NCBI GenBank assembly: GCA_019244295.1
Contig: JAFASX010000024.1
Coordinates: 1 to 62,482, forward strand
From: Pseudonocardia sp.
Lineage (GTDB): Bacteria; Actinomycetota; Actinomycetes; Mycobacteriales; Pseudonocardiaceae
DNA: 62,482 nucleotides
Direction of reading: 5' to 3'
A program made the position numbers and the translations under genes. Below, in pieces: positions 8,593 through 18,214 of the stretch (position 1 is its first letter; the number at the start of each line of letters is the position of its first letter). Under the pieces are notes generated by a model, which had not been told where the DNA came from, searched no databases, and was given only the letters and a program-made list of their open reading frames with translations.

Positions 8593-9041
8593 AAGATCCC
8601 TCCCCGCCTGAATTTGGACCCGTCAACTATCGCGCTCGAGTCGCCGTTTGTCATCATGACCAGCGCCCATCCGCGGCCCCAGCTCGCTGGACTGTCGCCT
8701 AGCGACGCGGTATCACCCGATCGTTAGGTTAGGATGTAGTCCTCCCGCCGGACCAGCCCAGCCGGGGACTGACCTTTGAGGTAGCGGCATACAAACGGAC
8801 ACACGAACCCGACGACCTGCTCAACGGCTGGGCACGCACCCTGCCTACCCGCTATCCAGACAGCCAATGGCGCACCGCCCAGTCGTTTACCGAACCTCCC
8901 CCGCACTGGTAATCCCGGCCCCCTGGCACGTCAATGACTTGCCCGTACTGGACAACTACCCGGTACACGGACACCCATTGCCCGCCGACCTTGACAGAGG
9001 TCTAGTTCTGAACCATCCGTGCCCGCAGGGGCGCGGTTCGG
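8593..9041. other. Gap of ~450 bp with no confident gene
   Basis: Nothing convincing is seen on either strand. On the + strand around 8770-8905 there is a short open stretch with codon-like composition (FEVAAYKRTHEPDDLLNGWA), interrupted by a stop at about 8908, which may be debris of an older gene. I do not recognise it. Confidence 0.4.
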
Positions 9042-10343
9042 TCAGGCTCGTGGTTTGTCCACGTCGAGTGGCACGGATTCGGCGCTGATGAGCCCGAATG
9101 AGGTGGTTTCCGGGGGTGTGGCCGCGTTCAGGGCCCAGTCGGCCAAAATTCGCATCCGGTTTCCTGGCATGGCGAACAGATGGTAGGCCCTGGTGAGGAC
9201 GTTGGCCGTTGGCCCGGACAGCGGGATGTTCAGTGGGTTGGCGGCAGCGGCCAGTCCGCCCAGGTCCACCAAGAAACCTTCGTCGTGGTGCCAGTAGGCG
9301 CGGGTCTGGCCGACGCCCAGCGAGGCGGCGACGTTTCTGGCGACCTGTCGGCCCTGGCGCTGGGCGTGCTGGGCGGTCATGCCGCAGATCTGGCCTGGGC
9401 GGGTCAGGTCGGGCACCGCCGCACAATCCCCGCAGGCGTAGATGTCGAGGGCGCCGGGCACGGCCATGTACTCGTCGACCACAAGCCGTCCCCGGTTGGT
9501 CTCCAGGTCCAGGCCATCTACCAGGGGGTCGGCGCGGACTCCGACGCACCAGATCAGCGAGCAGGTCGCCACCTTCTCACCGGTAGACAGCAGGACCTGG
9601 CCGGGCAGGACGTTGGCGACCGACTGGCCGGTGCGCACTTCGACACCCCGCCGACGCAGCACATGGCTGGCGGTCTTCGACAGATGCTCATCGAGGTCGG
9701 GCAGCAGCCGTGGCGCGGTGTCCAGCAGCATCCAGCGGATCTGCTGCCCGGCCAGGCCCGGCATCTTTTTGACCAGCCGGGTGGTCAGCAGCTGGCCCTG
9801 CGCGGTGACCTCGGTACCGGTGTAGCCCGCACCGACCACAACGAAGGTGCAGCGTGCCGCGCGCTCGCCGGCGTCGGCGGCGATGGCGGCCAGCTCCAGC
9901 TGGCGCGTGATGTGGTCGCGCAGGTAGATCGCCTCGGCGATGCCGCGGAACCCGTGTGCGTACTGGGCTACTCCCGGGATCGGCAATAGCTTGTTCACGC
10001 TGCCCGCAGTCAGGACAAGCCGGTCGTAGCCGACCTGACCCGATCCGCCCTCCGGGCTGGTCCAGCTGACCACCTTGTGCCCAGCGTCGACATGCTGCAC
10101 CGTGCCAAGCACGAACCGGGCCTTGTGCAGGCGCTGGGACAGCGAGACACAGATGTGCCGCGGTTCCACTAGCCCGCCCGCGACCTGCGACATCAGCGGC
10201 AGGTAGAGGAAGTAGTCCGTCGAGTTGATCACCACGATCTGGGTTGCGGCACCGATCAGCCGCGACAGCTCCCGCGCGGCGTTGAAGCCGGCGAAACCCG
10301 CCCCCACGATCACCACACAGTGCTTTTTTTGCGGCTTCGCCAT
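9042..10343 (-). CDS. NAD(P)/FAD-dependent oxidoreductase, type II NADH dehydrogenase-like
   Basis: A 433-residue flavoprotein. The N-terminal FAD Rossmann motif is VVIVGAGFAGFNAA (residues ~9-22), the second dinucleotide-binding motif is VVVGAGYTGTEV (~170), and the FAD-binding ending YACGDCAAVPDL lies at ~305. A C-terminal segment (LTRAYHLFAMPGNRMRI) resembles the membrane-contact region of NDH-2 enzymes, which pass electrons from NADH to quinone without pumping protons. Length and order of motifs are normal. ATG 10343 is preceded by a purine-rich GAAAGGACGG. The gene is monocistronic, with 450 bp upstream. Confidence 0.88.
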   Translation of the reverse strand: MAKPQKKHCVVIVGAGFAGFNAARELSRLIGAATQIVVINSTDYFLYLPLMSQVAGGLVEPRHICVSLSQRLHKARFVLGTVQHVDAGHKVVSWTSPEGGSGQVGYDRLVLTAGSVNKLLPIPGVAQYAHGFRGIAEAIYLRDHITRQLELAAIAADAGERAARCTFVVVGAGYTGTEVTAQGQLLTTRLVKKMPGLAGQQIRWMLLDTAPRLLPDLDEHLSKTASHVLRRRGVEVRTGQSVANVLPGQVLLSTGEKVATCSLIWCVGVRADPLVDGLDLETNRGRLVVDEYMAVPGALDIYACGDCAAVPDLTRPGQICGMTAQHAQRQGRQVARNVAASLGVGQTRAYWHHDEGFLVDLGGLAAAANPLNIPLSGPTANVLTRAYHLFAMPGNRMRILADWALNAATPPETTSFGLISAESVPLDVDKPRA

Positions 10344-10811
10344 CGTGGTTCCGTCCTTTCGAAATCGTTTGGGATTGGCGGGCCGAGGTAGCAGAACTCG
10401 GCCACGGCTCCCGGGGGTATCTCGGCTAAGAAATCTCGCCTGGGCCGATCGTGAAGTCGCGTGACGACATCAAGGCCTTTGGACCGAGCAGTGCAAACGT
10501 ATCCGTACATAACGTCGACCCTTAACATCGAGAGCGTTGCGCAGTCGGCGTGACCTTCCAGCCGCCAAGGTACGCGCATGGCGTACAGATCGCTGCTCAA
10601 CACCTACACGAGGTGTACTCTCGTTCAGATGCTGTTTACGATTGGCTTTGCTGTCCCGTCGCCCGCCTCAGCTCAAGCGCGGGGTCGTGATTGACTAGAG
10701 ATCCGGATGGCCCCACGCCGATCACGCCGGCGAACGCTGCGCTGCTGGCGGCGTGACTTCACAGCGGGTGATTCGAAGACCGTCGTCTCACGACCGGGAT
10801 AGGGGTAGGCA
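10344..10811. promoter_or_regulatory. Divergent intergenic region, ~470 bp
   Basis: It lies between the outward-reading starts of the NDH-2-like gene (-) and the LLM oxidoreductase (+), so promoters for both should be here. No conserved coding frame was recognised. I could not pick a definite -10/-35 pair. Confidence 0.4.
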
Positions 10812-11945
10812 ATGTCAGGCATGCAGTTCGGCATCTTCACCGTCGGTGACGTCACCCCGGACCCGTTGACCGGGGTGGCACCCAGCGAGGCGGAACGGAT
10901 CCGTGCCATGGTGGCCATCGCGAAGAAGGCCGAGGAAGTCGGATTGGATGTGTTCGCTACCGGCGAGCACCACAATCCTCCCTTCGTGCCATCGTCACCG
11001 ACAACCCTGCTGGGTTACATCGCCGCGCAAACCGAGCGGCTGATCTTGTCGACGTCGACAACGCTGATCACGACCAACGATCCGGTGAAGATTGCCGAGG
11101 ATTTCAGCATGCTGCAACATCTAGCCGCCGGTCGGGTGGATTTGATGCTGGGCCGGGGCAATACCGGACCGGTCTACCCCTGGTTCGGCCAGGACATTCG
11201 GGCTGCCATCCCGTTGACCGTCGAGCACTATGGGTTGCTGCGTCGCCTGTGGCGTGAGAAGGTCGTCGACTGGAGTGGTCAGTACCGCACGCCGCTACAG
11301 GGCTTCACCCTGGCTCCGCAGCCCCTAGACGGGGTCCCGCCGTTTGTGTGGCACGGGTCGATCCGTACTCCGGAGGTCGCCGAAATTGCCGCCTATTACG
11401 GTGACGGCTTTTTTGCAAACCACATCTTCTGGCCGCCCTCGCATACCCGCCGCATGGTGCGGCTGTACCGCGAGCGTTTTGAACATTACGGACACGGCAG
11501 CGGCGACCAGGCCATCGTGGGATTGGGTGGGCATGTATTCATGAGACCCAACAGCCAGGACGCGGTGGCTGAGTTTCGACCGTATTTCGACAACGCGCCG
11601 GTGTACGGGCACGGCCCGTCATTGGAGGATTTCGCCGCCCAAACCCCGCTGACGGTAGGCTCGCCACAGCAGGTGATCGATCGGACGCTGGGTTTCCGCG
11701 ACTACGCCGGGGACTACCAGCGGCAGTTCTTCTTGGTTGATCACGCCGGCTTGCCCCTGAAGACAGTGCTTGACCAGCTCGATCTGCTCGGTGAACAGGT
11801 CCTCCCCGTGCTGCGCAAGGAATTTCAGGTGGGCAGGCCCAAGCACGTGCCGGATGCTCCGACGCACGAATCATTGGTGCGGGCCAAAACTGCCGACGCG
11901 AAACCCTCAGGGATCCAGCCCACAGTACAGGAGCAACAGTCATGA
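10812..11945 (+). CDS. LLM-class flavin-dependent oxidoreductase (CE1758-type)
   Basis: A 377-residue bacterial luciferase-like monooxygenase: MQFGIFTVGDVTPDPLTG at the start, FATGEHHNPPFVPSSP (the EHH context near the flavin), ILSTSTTLITTNDPVK, and AAGRVDLMLGRGNTGPVYPW. The overlapping downstream FMN reductase supplies reduced flavin in this two-component arrangement, which is known from corynebacterial CE1758/CE1759-type pairs. The C-terminus after ~340 is a polar extension. GGGGTAGGCA precedes ATG 10812. The substrate is unknown. Confidence 0.88.
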   Translation: MSGMQFGIFTVGDVTPDPLTGVAPSEAERIRAMVAIAKKAEEVGLDVFATGEHHNPPFVPSSPTTLLGYIAAQTERLILSTSTTLITTNDPVKIAEDFSMLQHLAAGRVDLMLGRGNTGPVYPWFGQDIRAAIPLTVEHYGLLRRLWREKVVDWSGQYRTPLQGFTLAPQPLDGVPPFVWHGSIRTPEVAEIAAYYGDGFFANHIFWPPSHTRRMVRLYRERFEHYGHGSGDQAIVGLGGHVFMRPNSQDAVAEFRPYFDNAPVYGHGPSLEDFAAQTPLTVGSPQQVIDRTLGFRDYAGDYQRQFFLVDHAGLPLKTVLDQLDLLGEQVLPVLRKEFQVGRPKHVPDAPTHESLVRAKTADAKPSGIQPTVQEQQS

Positions 11946-12586
11946 CCAAGCTGACAGTAATCAGTGGCGGATTGCGCCAGCCTTCGTCAACTCGACTGTT
12001 GGCCGACCGTATCACCGAGGCGGTCGAGGCCGAGTTGGCCAAGTTCAACATCACGGCGTCCTCTTCGACGATCGAATTGAGACCGCTCGGACGGGCGATC
12101 ATCGACGCCATGCTGATCGGGTTCGCCAATGCGGAATTGGAGTCCGCCTTCGAGACCGTCGCCAACGCCGACGGGCTTATCGCGGTGACCCCCGCCTTCA
12201 ACGTCTCCTACAGTGGGTTGTTCAAGTCGTTTTTCGATGTGTTGCCTCAGGAGACGCTGTCCGACATGCCGGTGCTGATCGCCGCGACCGGCGGCACCGA
12301 GCGACATTCGCTAGTTCTCGAACACGCGTTACGGCCGATGTTTTCCTATCTCCATGCGATTGTCGCGCCGACTGGTGTCTACGCCGCGACCAATGATTTC
12401 GGAGCACAAGATGGTTCGGTCGGCCTCACCGAGCGAATCAGCAAAGCCGCGAACGATTTCGCGCGGCTGCTACACGCGTGCGGTACCCGAACCCGCCGCG
12501 ACGTATTCACCGAGGACCTCGCCGAGATGGAACGTCTCCTCGCCGCGGCACCCAGGCCCGGCGAAGACGGAACCGTCGAGGACTGA
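11942..12586 (+). CDS. NADPH-dependent FMN reductase (CE1759-type)
   Basis: A 214-residue flavodoxin-like reductase. LTVISGGLRQPSSTRLLADRI binds the flavin phosphate, and ADGLIAVTPAFNVSYSGLFK with TGGTERHSLVLEHALRP are typical of the FMN_red family. Its ATG overlaps the stop of the LLM oxidoreductase (ATGA at 11942-11945), which implies translational coupling and a shared job: feeding FMNH2 to the monooxygenase. It looks intact and full length. Confidence 0.9.
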   Translation: MTKLTVISGGLRQPSSTRLLADRITEAVEAELAKFNITASSSTIELRPLGRAIIDAMLIGFANAELESAFETVANADGLIAVTPAFNVSYSGLFKSFFDVLPQETLSDMPVLIAATGGTERHSLVLEHALRPMFSYLHAIVAPTGVYAATNDFGAQDGSVGLTERISKAANDFARLLHACGTRTRRDVFTEDLAEMERLLAAAPRPGEDGTVED

Positions 12587-12709
12587 TCTTCGCACAACCC
12601 GCGGATTGGGCTACCCTTCGCCTTCGGCGCGACAGGGCAAGCGCTGGCGACAAGGCCCCACTGAGCGGGCTGTCCCGCTGTTTAGCCGAACCCCTACCAG
12701 CCAGCGTTT

Positions 12710-13447
12710 TATGACACGTGGACGCTGATTGCCTACCTGGCCGCGCGGACCGAGCGGGTGTCGTTCGTGCCCAATGTCGCCAACCTTCCGCTGCACCCAC
12801 CGGCGGTGTTGGCCAAGTCGGCGGCGAGCTTGGACTTGCTCACCGGTGGTCGCGTCCAGCTCGGTCTGGGCGCGGGGGCGTTATGGGATGCCATTGTGGC
12901 GATGGGCGGCCCCAAGCGCGGCCCGAAGGAGGCGGTGGATGCACTGGCCGAGGCGATCCAGGTGATTCGGTTGATGTGGAGTGGGCAGCGGTCGGTGCGG
13001 TTTTCCGGCGAACACTACCGCCTTGCCGGAGTGCACCCTGGTCCGACGCCGGGGCCGGGGCTGAGTATCTGGCTGGGCGCCTACGGGCCACGGACCCTCC
13101 GGCTAACTGGCGCTCAGGCGGATGGCTGGCTTCCGACGCTGGGCTCTTTGGGTCTCGATCGGCGGTCTGAAGCGATAGCGCGGGTCAACGGTGGGGCCGA
13201 GGGCGCTGGCCGTGATCCGGAGTCGATTCGCAAGGTTTACAACCTCGGCGGCATGATCGGCGCCGAAAGCCGCGACCTGTTTCAGGGTTCGGTTCAGCAG
13301 TGGGTGGGCTAGCTGATCGAGGTCGTGGACCGTTTCGGCATGAACGGATTCGTGTACTGGCCCAACGCTGATCATGAACGGCAGATCGCGGTGTTCGGCG
13401 AAGAGGTCGTGCCGGCGTTCCGCCGGCTGGTGGCGGCCCATCACTAG
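12710..13447 (+). pseudogene. F420-type LLM monooxygenase (5' truncated, in-frame stop)
   Basis: From 12710 the frame reads YDTWTLIAYLAARTERVSFV, NVANLPLHPPAVLAKSAASL and DLLTGGRVQLGLGAG, all core LLM/F420 motifs. There is no start and the first ~60 residues are missing. TAG at 13310-13312 interrupts between WVG and LIEVVDRFGMNGFVYW, after which the normal C-terminus continues to a stop at 13445-13447 (FGEEVVPAFRRLV). It is dead on two counts. At its 3' end it abuts the truncated gamma-carbonic anhydrase remnant on the opposite strand. Confidence 0.88.
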
Positions 13448-13764
13448 CTTGGCACGTTCCAGACTGCCCGCGTGAACGATCGCCGCCGGTTCCACCACCG
13501 TGCCCGCCCCGATGTGGCAGCCGTGGATCATGCAGCCGGGTCCGATCGTGACGTCGTCCCCGACGATCAGGTCGTTATCCGGGAGCAGGTGCAGCATGGT
13601 GTTTTCCAGGATCCGCACCCGGGCACCAATCCGGACCGGGCCGTGTGAATCACCGATGATTTTCACGCCGGCGCCAATGATGCCAATGATGCTGTGGTGG
13701 CCGATGTGGACGTCGCCGGTGATCTCCGCGGATTCGAACACCACGACTCCGTCGGCAAGTTCCT
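13448..13764 (-). pseudogene. Gamma-carbonic-anhydrase-like hexapeptide protein fragment
   Basis: Left-handed beta-helix repeats are clear in the - frame: SAEITGDVHIGHHSIIG, GVKIIGDSHGPVRIGARV, NDLIVGDDVTIGPGCMIHGC, HIGAGTVVEPAAIV. His residues in the GDSH and MIHGCHIG contexts match zinc ligands of gamma-carbonic anhydrases. In this frame a TAG precedes ELADGVVVFES, so the N-terminus is gone. After AAIV the chain collapses into AGSLERAKL and then reads into antisense of the LLM remnant. Both ends are lost. The literal ORF to 13103 is an accident. Confidence 0.78.
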
Positions 13765-13894
13765 AGGCAGTGTTTACCGAACCGCGGGTAAATTGGCGGA
13801 GGGATTAGGTCACGACCATGCTTTAGAGCTGTTGTTATGTTGACAGAAGTGACCGCGGTTGTGTGTTAGATGACGAGCGCGAGGTCGGTGAGAG

Positions 13895-16225
13895 GTGCGG
13901 GGAGCCGATGCGTCGACATCGTACATTGGTACGTGCAAAACTTGCCGAATGCGGCGGCACGGGGCGCTATCGGAACTGCGCACCATGCTCAGCGGAGCCG
14001 ATCCTGGCCTGGTACGGCTCCAGCTGGCCGGAATCGGGATAGCGTCGATGATGCTCGCAGCCGCCATCACCTTTGGTGTGCGTTGGCTCACCGGGCAGCC
14101 GGTGACGGTGGTGCTGGTGGCGGCAATGCTCGCGATGAACTGCGACCTCACGGTAAACGAACCTGACCTGCCACGGCTGCGGGTCACGATGGTCCTCCTG
14201 CTCGGCCCCGCCCTGGCCGCACTGACCGCCGGGGCACTGCTGGCGTCGCACCACGTCGTTGCCGACGTCGTGTTCGTCGTCGTCACGACCGTCGCGATCT
14301 ACATCCGCCGCTACGGCGCGCGCGGGGCCGCGCTCGGCATGGCCGCGCTCATGCCGTACTTCCTCGCCCAGTACCTGCATGTCACCGTCGAGCAGCTGCC
14401 ATGGTTGCTGGTCGCCGCGACCATCGGGATCGGCTCGACGCTGCTGCTACGCGGGTGGGTCTTCGCCGAGCGCCCGCAGCGCACCCGCGAGTGGCTGATC
14501 CGCGCGTTCCGCGCCCGCCTGCATGCCCTTGTCCAGGCAGTCGCGAACTTGCTCATGGCCGCGCCGCAAGCGGTGGAGAACAAGCTGTATGACGTCGAAC
14601 GCCAGCACGCTCGGCTCAACGAAACCGCACTACTGCTCGGCGAGAACCTAGAACGAAGTGCGACTAACGACCGAGACAACTCCCAGAACCGAGGGGACGG
14701 CGACCGCGCAGGGCAAGAGTTTTTCCTTGCGTTCTTGGACGCCGAGCTTGCCGCCGAGCGTCTGGCCATGGCGGCCACGCAACTGGTGCAGCACGAATCA
14801 CCAGTGGATGAGGGCAACCGCCACTCGCTGCTGGCAGGAGTAGATCGCCTCGGGGCGGCCTCAGCCACCGGCATCCCGTCTGCGATGGTCCCCGCACTGC
14901 TCGACGAGGCCAAACGCGCCGTCTGGGCACTAGCCACCGAGACCAAGGGACAAAGCGACCGCGCTCAGCGAGTAGCGTTTGCGGTGATCCGGCTGGCGGA
15001 CGCGCTAGCGACAGTTCAGGGCACCGAGGGCGCGGCCCCAGCGAAGGACCATGCACCAACTCACCCGCCGACGGGCCGGTCCGGCGATGGAGAAGTTCCC
15101 ACAATCGTGTCCGCCGGTCGGGATGGGTCGGCAGAATCTGACACCGACGAAGACGCGGCCAGCGGAGCCGACGCTGATGTCCCTCACGGCATGGCACTGA
15201 GCACCCGCCAAGCTCTGCAGGTCGGCATCGCGACCAGCCTGGCGATCGTGATCGGTGAGGTGGTGTCGCCGACACGCTGGTACTGGGCGGTGCTGACCGC
15301 GTTTATTGTCTTTGTCAACACTAGCAGCCGCGGTGATGTGGTCAGCCGTGGCTGGCAGCGCCTTGTCGGGACGATCGGCGGCGTGGTGGCCGGCATGGGC
15401 CTGGCCTTCCTGGTCAGCGGCCACGAGCTGGCGGCACTCATGGTGCTGTTCGGCTGCGCTTTCCTCGCGCTGTACCTCGCGCGCATTTCGCAGACGCTAG
15501 TCGCGTTGTGGATCACTGCGGTACTGGCTGTGCTCTACGGGCTGATCGGGCAATTCAGCGTCCAGACATTGGTCCTGCGGATCGAGGAGACCGCCGTCGG
15601 CGTGGCGATGGGCATGCTCGCCGCGTACTTCGTGGTGCCGAAACGGACCCGTGAGGCATTTAGTGAAGCCCTCAACGAGATGGCGGACACAACCGACGCG
15701 GTGCTGGCCGCGTCGGTCGAGCGCATCCTCGGCCGGGAACCGGCCAGCCCACCGGGCCAGCTCACCCGAGACCTGCACCAGACATTACGCACGCTACGTC
15801 AGCGAGCCAAGCCGCTGGACAACCCACTGCCGTGGCGACGCGGACGAACCAGCTACCAGCGCACGTTGCGAATGCTGACGGCCGTCGAGTACTACGTCCG
15901 TCACCTGGCGCGCCTCGCCGACGACATCCACGAACCAGGGTGGGCGCCGACCCTGCAGCCCGCCGCCGCGCGTGTCCGGGTCAACCTCAACGCGCTGCGC
16001 CAGATGTTGCAACACCACCAGACCAGACAGATCGCCCCCGCGGAGGATCTCATCGACGCGGCGGAGTCCTACGCCGCCCACATCCCCGACCCTGACTGCC
16101 GCGTCACCTTGCTCGGCGCGGTCCGGCTGCTGCGCCGCATCGACCAGCTGGTGGTCAAGTTCACCACCGACCTCAGCGATGCTGACGCCGCGAGGCAGTC
16201 AAAGAGCCTGCCTACCAGTGCCTAG
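13895..16225 (+). CDS. FUSC-family transporter (aromatic acid exporter-like)
   Basis: About 776 residues with the two-block layout of FUSC/YccS proteins. There is an N-terminal cluster of ~5-6 membrane helices (LAGIGIASMMLAAAITFGV, VTVVLVAAMLAMNC...), a long soluble middle (~210-430), then a second helix cluster (ALQVGIATSLAIVIGEVVS, YWAVLTAFIVF with NTSSRGD, LVGTIGGVVAGMGLAF) and a helical cytoplasmic tail. Relatives export aromatic acids and similar compounds. The start is uncertain: ATG 13949 (MRRHGALSELRTML) is also reasonable, and the first ~18 codons from 13895 have no obvious RBS. Nearby flavin enzymes may make or use such compounds (inference). Confidence 0.85.
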   Translation: MRGADASTSYIGTCKTCRMRRHGALSELRTMLSGADPGLVRLQLAGIGIASMMLAAAITFGVRWLTGQPVTVVLVAAMLAMNCDLTVNEPDLPRLRVTMVLLLGPALAALTAGALLASHHVVADVVFVVVTTVAIYIRRYGARGAALGMAALMPYFLAQYLHVTVEQLPWLLVAATIGIGSTLLLRGWVFAERPQRTREWLIRAFRARLHALVQAVANLLMAAPQAVENKLYDVERQHARLNETALLLGENLERSATNDRDNSQNRGDGDRAGQEFFLAFLDAELAAERLAMAATQLVQHESPVDEGNRHSLLAGVDRLGAASATGIPSAMVPALLDEAKRAVWALATETKGQSDRAQRVAFAVIRLADALATVQGTEGAAPAKDHAPTHPPTGRSGDGEVPTIVSAGRDGSAESDTDEDAASGADADVPHGMALSTRQALQVGIATSLAIVIGEVVSPTRWYWAVLTAFIVFVNTSSRGDVVSRGWQRLVGTIGGVVAGMGLAFLVSGHELAALMVLFGCAFLALYLARISQTLVALWITAVLAVLYGLIGQFSVQTLVLRIEETAVGVAMGMLAAYFVVPKRTREAFSEALNEMADTTDAVLAASVERILGREPASPPGQLTRDLHQTLRTLRQRAKPLDNPLPWRRGRTSYQRTLRMLTAVEYYVRHLARLADDIHEPGWAPTLQPAAARVRVNLNALRQMLQHHQTRQIAPAEDLIDAAESYAAHIPDPDCRVTLLGAVRLLRRIDQLVVKFTTDLSDADAARQSKSLPTSA

Positions 16226-16268
16226 CCGGAGCCGGGGACGGCTCGTGGCTGGCGGATTTCTGATCGTT

Positions 16269-16308
16269 AACCCGTCCCGACTGCGGCCGGGGGTTGGGTC
16301 GGGTTTTT
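16269..16308 (+). terminator. Probable rho-independent terminator after FUSC gene
   Basis: AACCCGTCCC (16269-16278) pairs with GGGTCGGGTT (16296-16305) with one mismatch across a 17-nt loop, followed by a T run (TTTTT, 16304-16308). It lies ~45 bp downstream of the FUSC stop. Confidence 0.6.
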
Positions 16309-16489
16309 CAGTTTGTTTGTCGCGGACTACACGTATCGTCCTTGGTGACGCCAGATAGGGGGTGGTCGTGGCCCGTATTTTCATCAGGGCGAGCTGATGC
16401 GGTGATCGCGGTAGGTGACCTCATCGTTTGTGGTGTCGAACCGGTGTTGGGCTGAGGTCGGGATCGCGCGGGCGTGGGGGTGTCAGTCT

Positions 16490-17110
16490 ATGCCGTTGCA
16501 CGCTGAGGCCGGCGTGGTGCACCCGCTGATGTCGCGTTTGCAATACACCGACTATCAAACCGATCCTCGGCGAGCTCGCGAGCGGGTGCTCCAGACGGTG
16601 CGGTTGCTCGATGACGGTGCGGGTGGGTGGCGAGAAGGCGAGAATCCTTTCCCCGGGTTGGAGCCGTTCACCGCGGCGTTTAGTCGGGTGTTTTTCGGTC
16701 GGGCAGCAGAGGCTTGCGAGGTTGGCAACCGGGTGCGCGCGATGGGTAGTGTTGGAACACCGCTGGCTGTCGTCGGGCCGTTGGGCTGTGGGAAGTCATC
16801 GCTGCTTAACGCCGCGGTGGTGCCGCTGGTCGACAGCGACCCGGCATGGTTGACCGTCGCGCTGAGGTTGGTCCCGGGACCTAATCCGCTGCCCGAGCTG
16901 GCTCGAGCGTTGGCGACCACCGCCAACCGTGTGGGGAACGACCAAGGCCACTCGTCTAGCGGGATCTTCCGGCGCAAACATCCGGTACGAGCATGCAAAA
17001 CGTCCGTACCCGCATCCGATGACCATGGACTGATATTGGCGGACAGTTGGCCACGACGTCCGCAATGCGGAGTCCTCTACAAAAAGGCCACATCCGAAGG
17101 GTCACCGTGA
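16490..17110 (+). pseudogene. TIR/nSTAND NTPase remnant
   Basis: Residues up to ~40 (RLQYTDYQTDPRRARERVLQ) resemble the end of an actinobacterial TIR-type effector domain. They are followed by the linker ENPFPGLEPFTAAFSRVFFGR and a P-loop (AVVGPLGCGKSSLLNAAVVP), which is the standard beginning of nSTAND ATPases used in signalling or defence. The homology stops around 16940 (ATTANRVG), and the remaining codons to 17110 are unrelated. The rest of the ATPase and any WD40/TPR sensor are absent. It is a truncated relic and cannot hydrolyse or sense as such. Confidence 0.72.
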
Positions 17111-17205
17111 ATATCGAACGAACACTTTTACAGTTGAGGTTTGGGCCACTTGCTCATATCGTCTGATGTCTTCAGTAGCGCCGCGAATGTACTGCTGCTA
17201 TTTCC

Positions 17206-17911
17206 CTCACATTGGAGACTTCGGTGAACTACGCCTTGCTGGCCCCCCGCGGATGTGGGCCGCACAACAGCCGCGGTGGGAAAACATGGCGCTGGTTCGG
17301 CTCGTACGCCAGGAACTGGCGGCGCGGAACGGACCGCCGGTGACATCGCTCGCAAGGTCGGATTGCTCGATGTGCTCGCCGGCGTGATAAAGATGATCAC
17401 GCATAAGCCGGTGGTGCGGGTAGGTCACATCGCGGGCCAGTACGGCAAGCCCCGTTCCCAGCCAACTGAGCGAGTCGGTGACGTTGAGTTGCCGGTTTAT
17501 TGGGGTCACATGGTGAACAGCCCAGACCCTGACCCGGAGGGTAGGCGGCCCGATCCATGGTGGCTGTTGGCGGGTTACCAGGCGGCTAGCGAGGTGATGA
17601 GTCACCTCGGCTGGCACGGCCCTTCGCGATCGCTGCACGCCGAATCGCCGGTGTGGACAAGCCACGAGGCACTGCTGCTCGACTATGAGATTCCCATGCT
17701 GCGCCCAGACGGGGAAGGTCGGTTTGCGCTGACTTTCACCCACTGGCCGTGGGTCGGCGAGCGGACTCGCCAAATTGATGGTGCCCACGTGGCGTTGCTG
17801 GCCAACGTGGTCAATCCCGTGGCATGCAAGGTCGGCCCCCGGATGCAACTCGCCGAGCTACTCGCCATATGCGAGCGGCTAGACCCCCACCGCGAGCCGG
17901 GGCGACTCACG
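17206..17911 (+). pseudogene. phzC: PhzC-type (class II) DAHP synthase, decayed
   Basis: Class II 3-deoxy-7-phosphoheptulonate synthase, the first enzyme feeding the shikimate branch for phenazine-type products. An N-terminal piece ([20 protein letters not shown], ~17250-17310) lies in one frame. After a large deletion and frame change the core resumes with [70 protein letters not shown] and [15 protein letters not shown]. The chain then stops being DAHP synthase after EPGRLT (about 17911) and runs in frame into a piece of isochorismatase. The region containing the first metal ligand (a Cys in the family) is missing, so it should be inactive. Confidence 0.82.
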
Positions 17912-18214
17912 GCAGTCCCAGTGATCTACACTGCACAGCCCGGCGGCATGGCCAAAGCGCAGCGTGGCCTGTTTTACCGCTCGGACCTCTTGCAGCAGAT
18001 GCGCGATGAGGGTCGAGATCAGCTCGTCGTTTGCGGCGTATACGCGCACGTCGGTGTATTGATGACTGCCGTCGAAGCGTTCACCAATGACATCCAAACG
18101 TTCCTGATCGCCGACGCCATCACCGATTTCTCCGTCGACCACCAACAGATGGCCGTCAGTTACACGGCGGCTCGCTGTGCTGTGGTCATCACCTTGGATG
18201 AGGTCTTTCAATGA
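17912..18214 (+). pseudogene. phzD: PhzD-type isochorismatase, decayed and fused to phzC remnant
   Basis: Reading straight on from the DAHP synthase piece, [19 protein letters not shown] and then [19 protein letters not shown] and [20 protein letters not shown] match PhzD-type isochorismatases (2-amino-2-deoxyisochorismate hydrolases). The start of PhzD, with its catalytic Asp, and the ~50 residues between QRGL and FYRSDLL, with the catalytic Lys, are missing. The fusion keeps one open frame of 319 codons from 17255 and its stop overlaps the phzE start (ATGA, 18211-18214), so it may be translated but not catalytic. Confidence 0.82.

Noticed and set aside
13103..13447. C-terminal half of the literal gamma-carbonic anhydrase frame
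   Set aside because: It reads antisense to the LLM pseudogene; beta-helix repeats stop near 13470.
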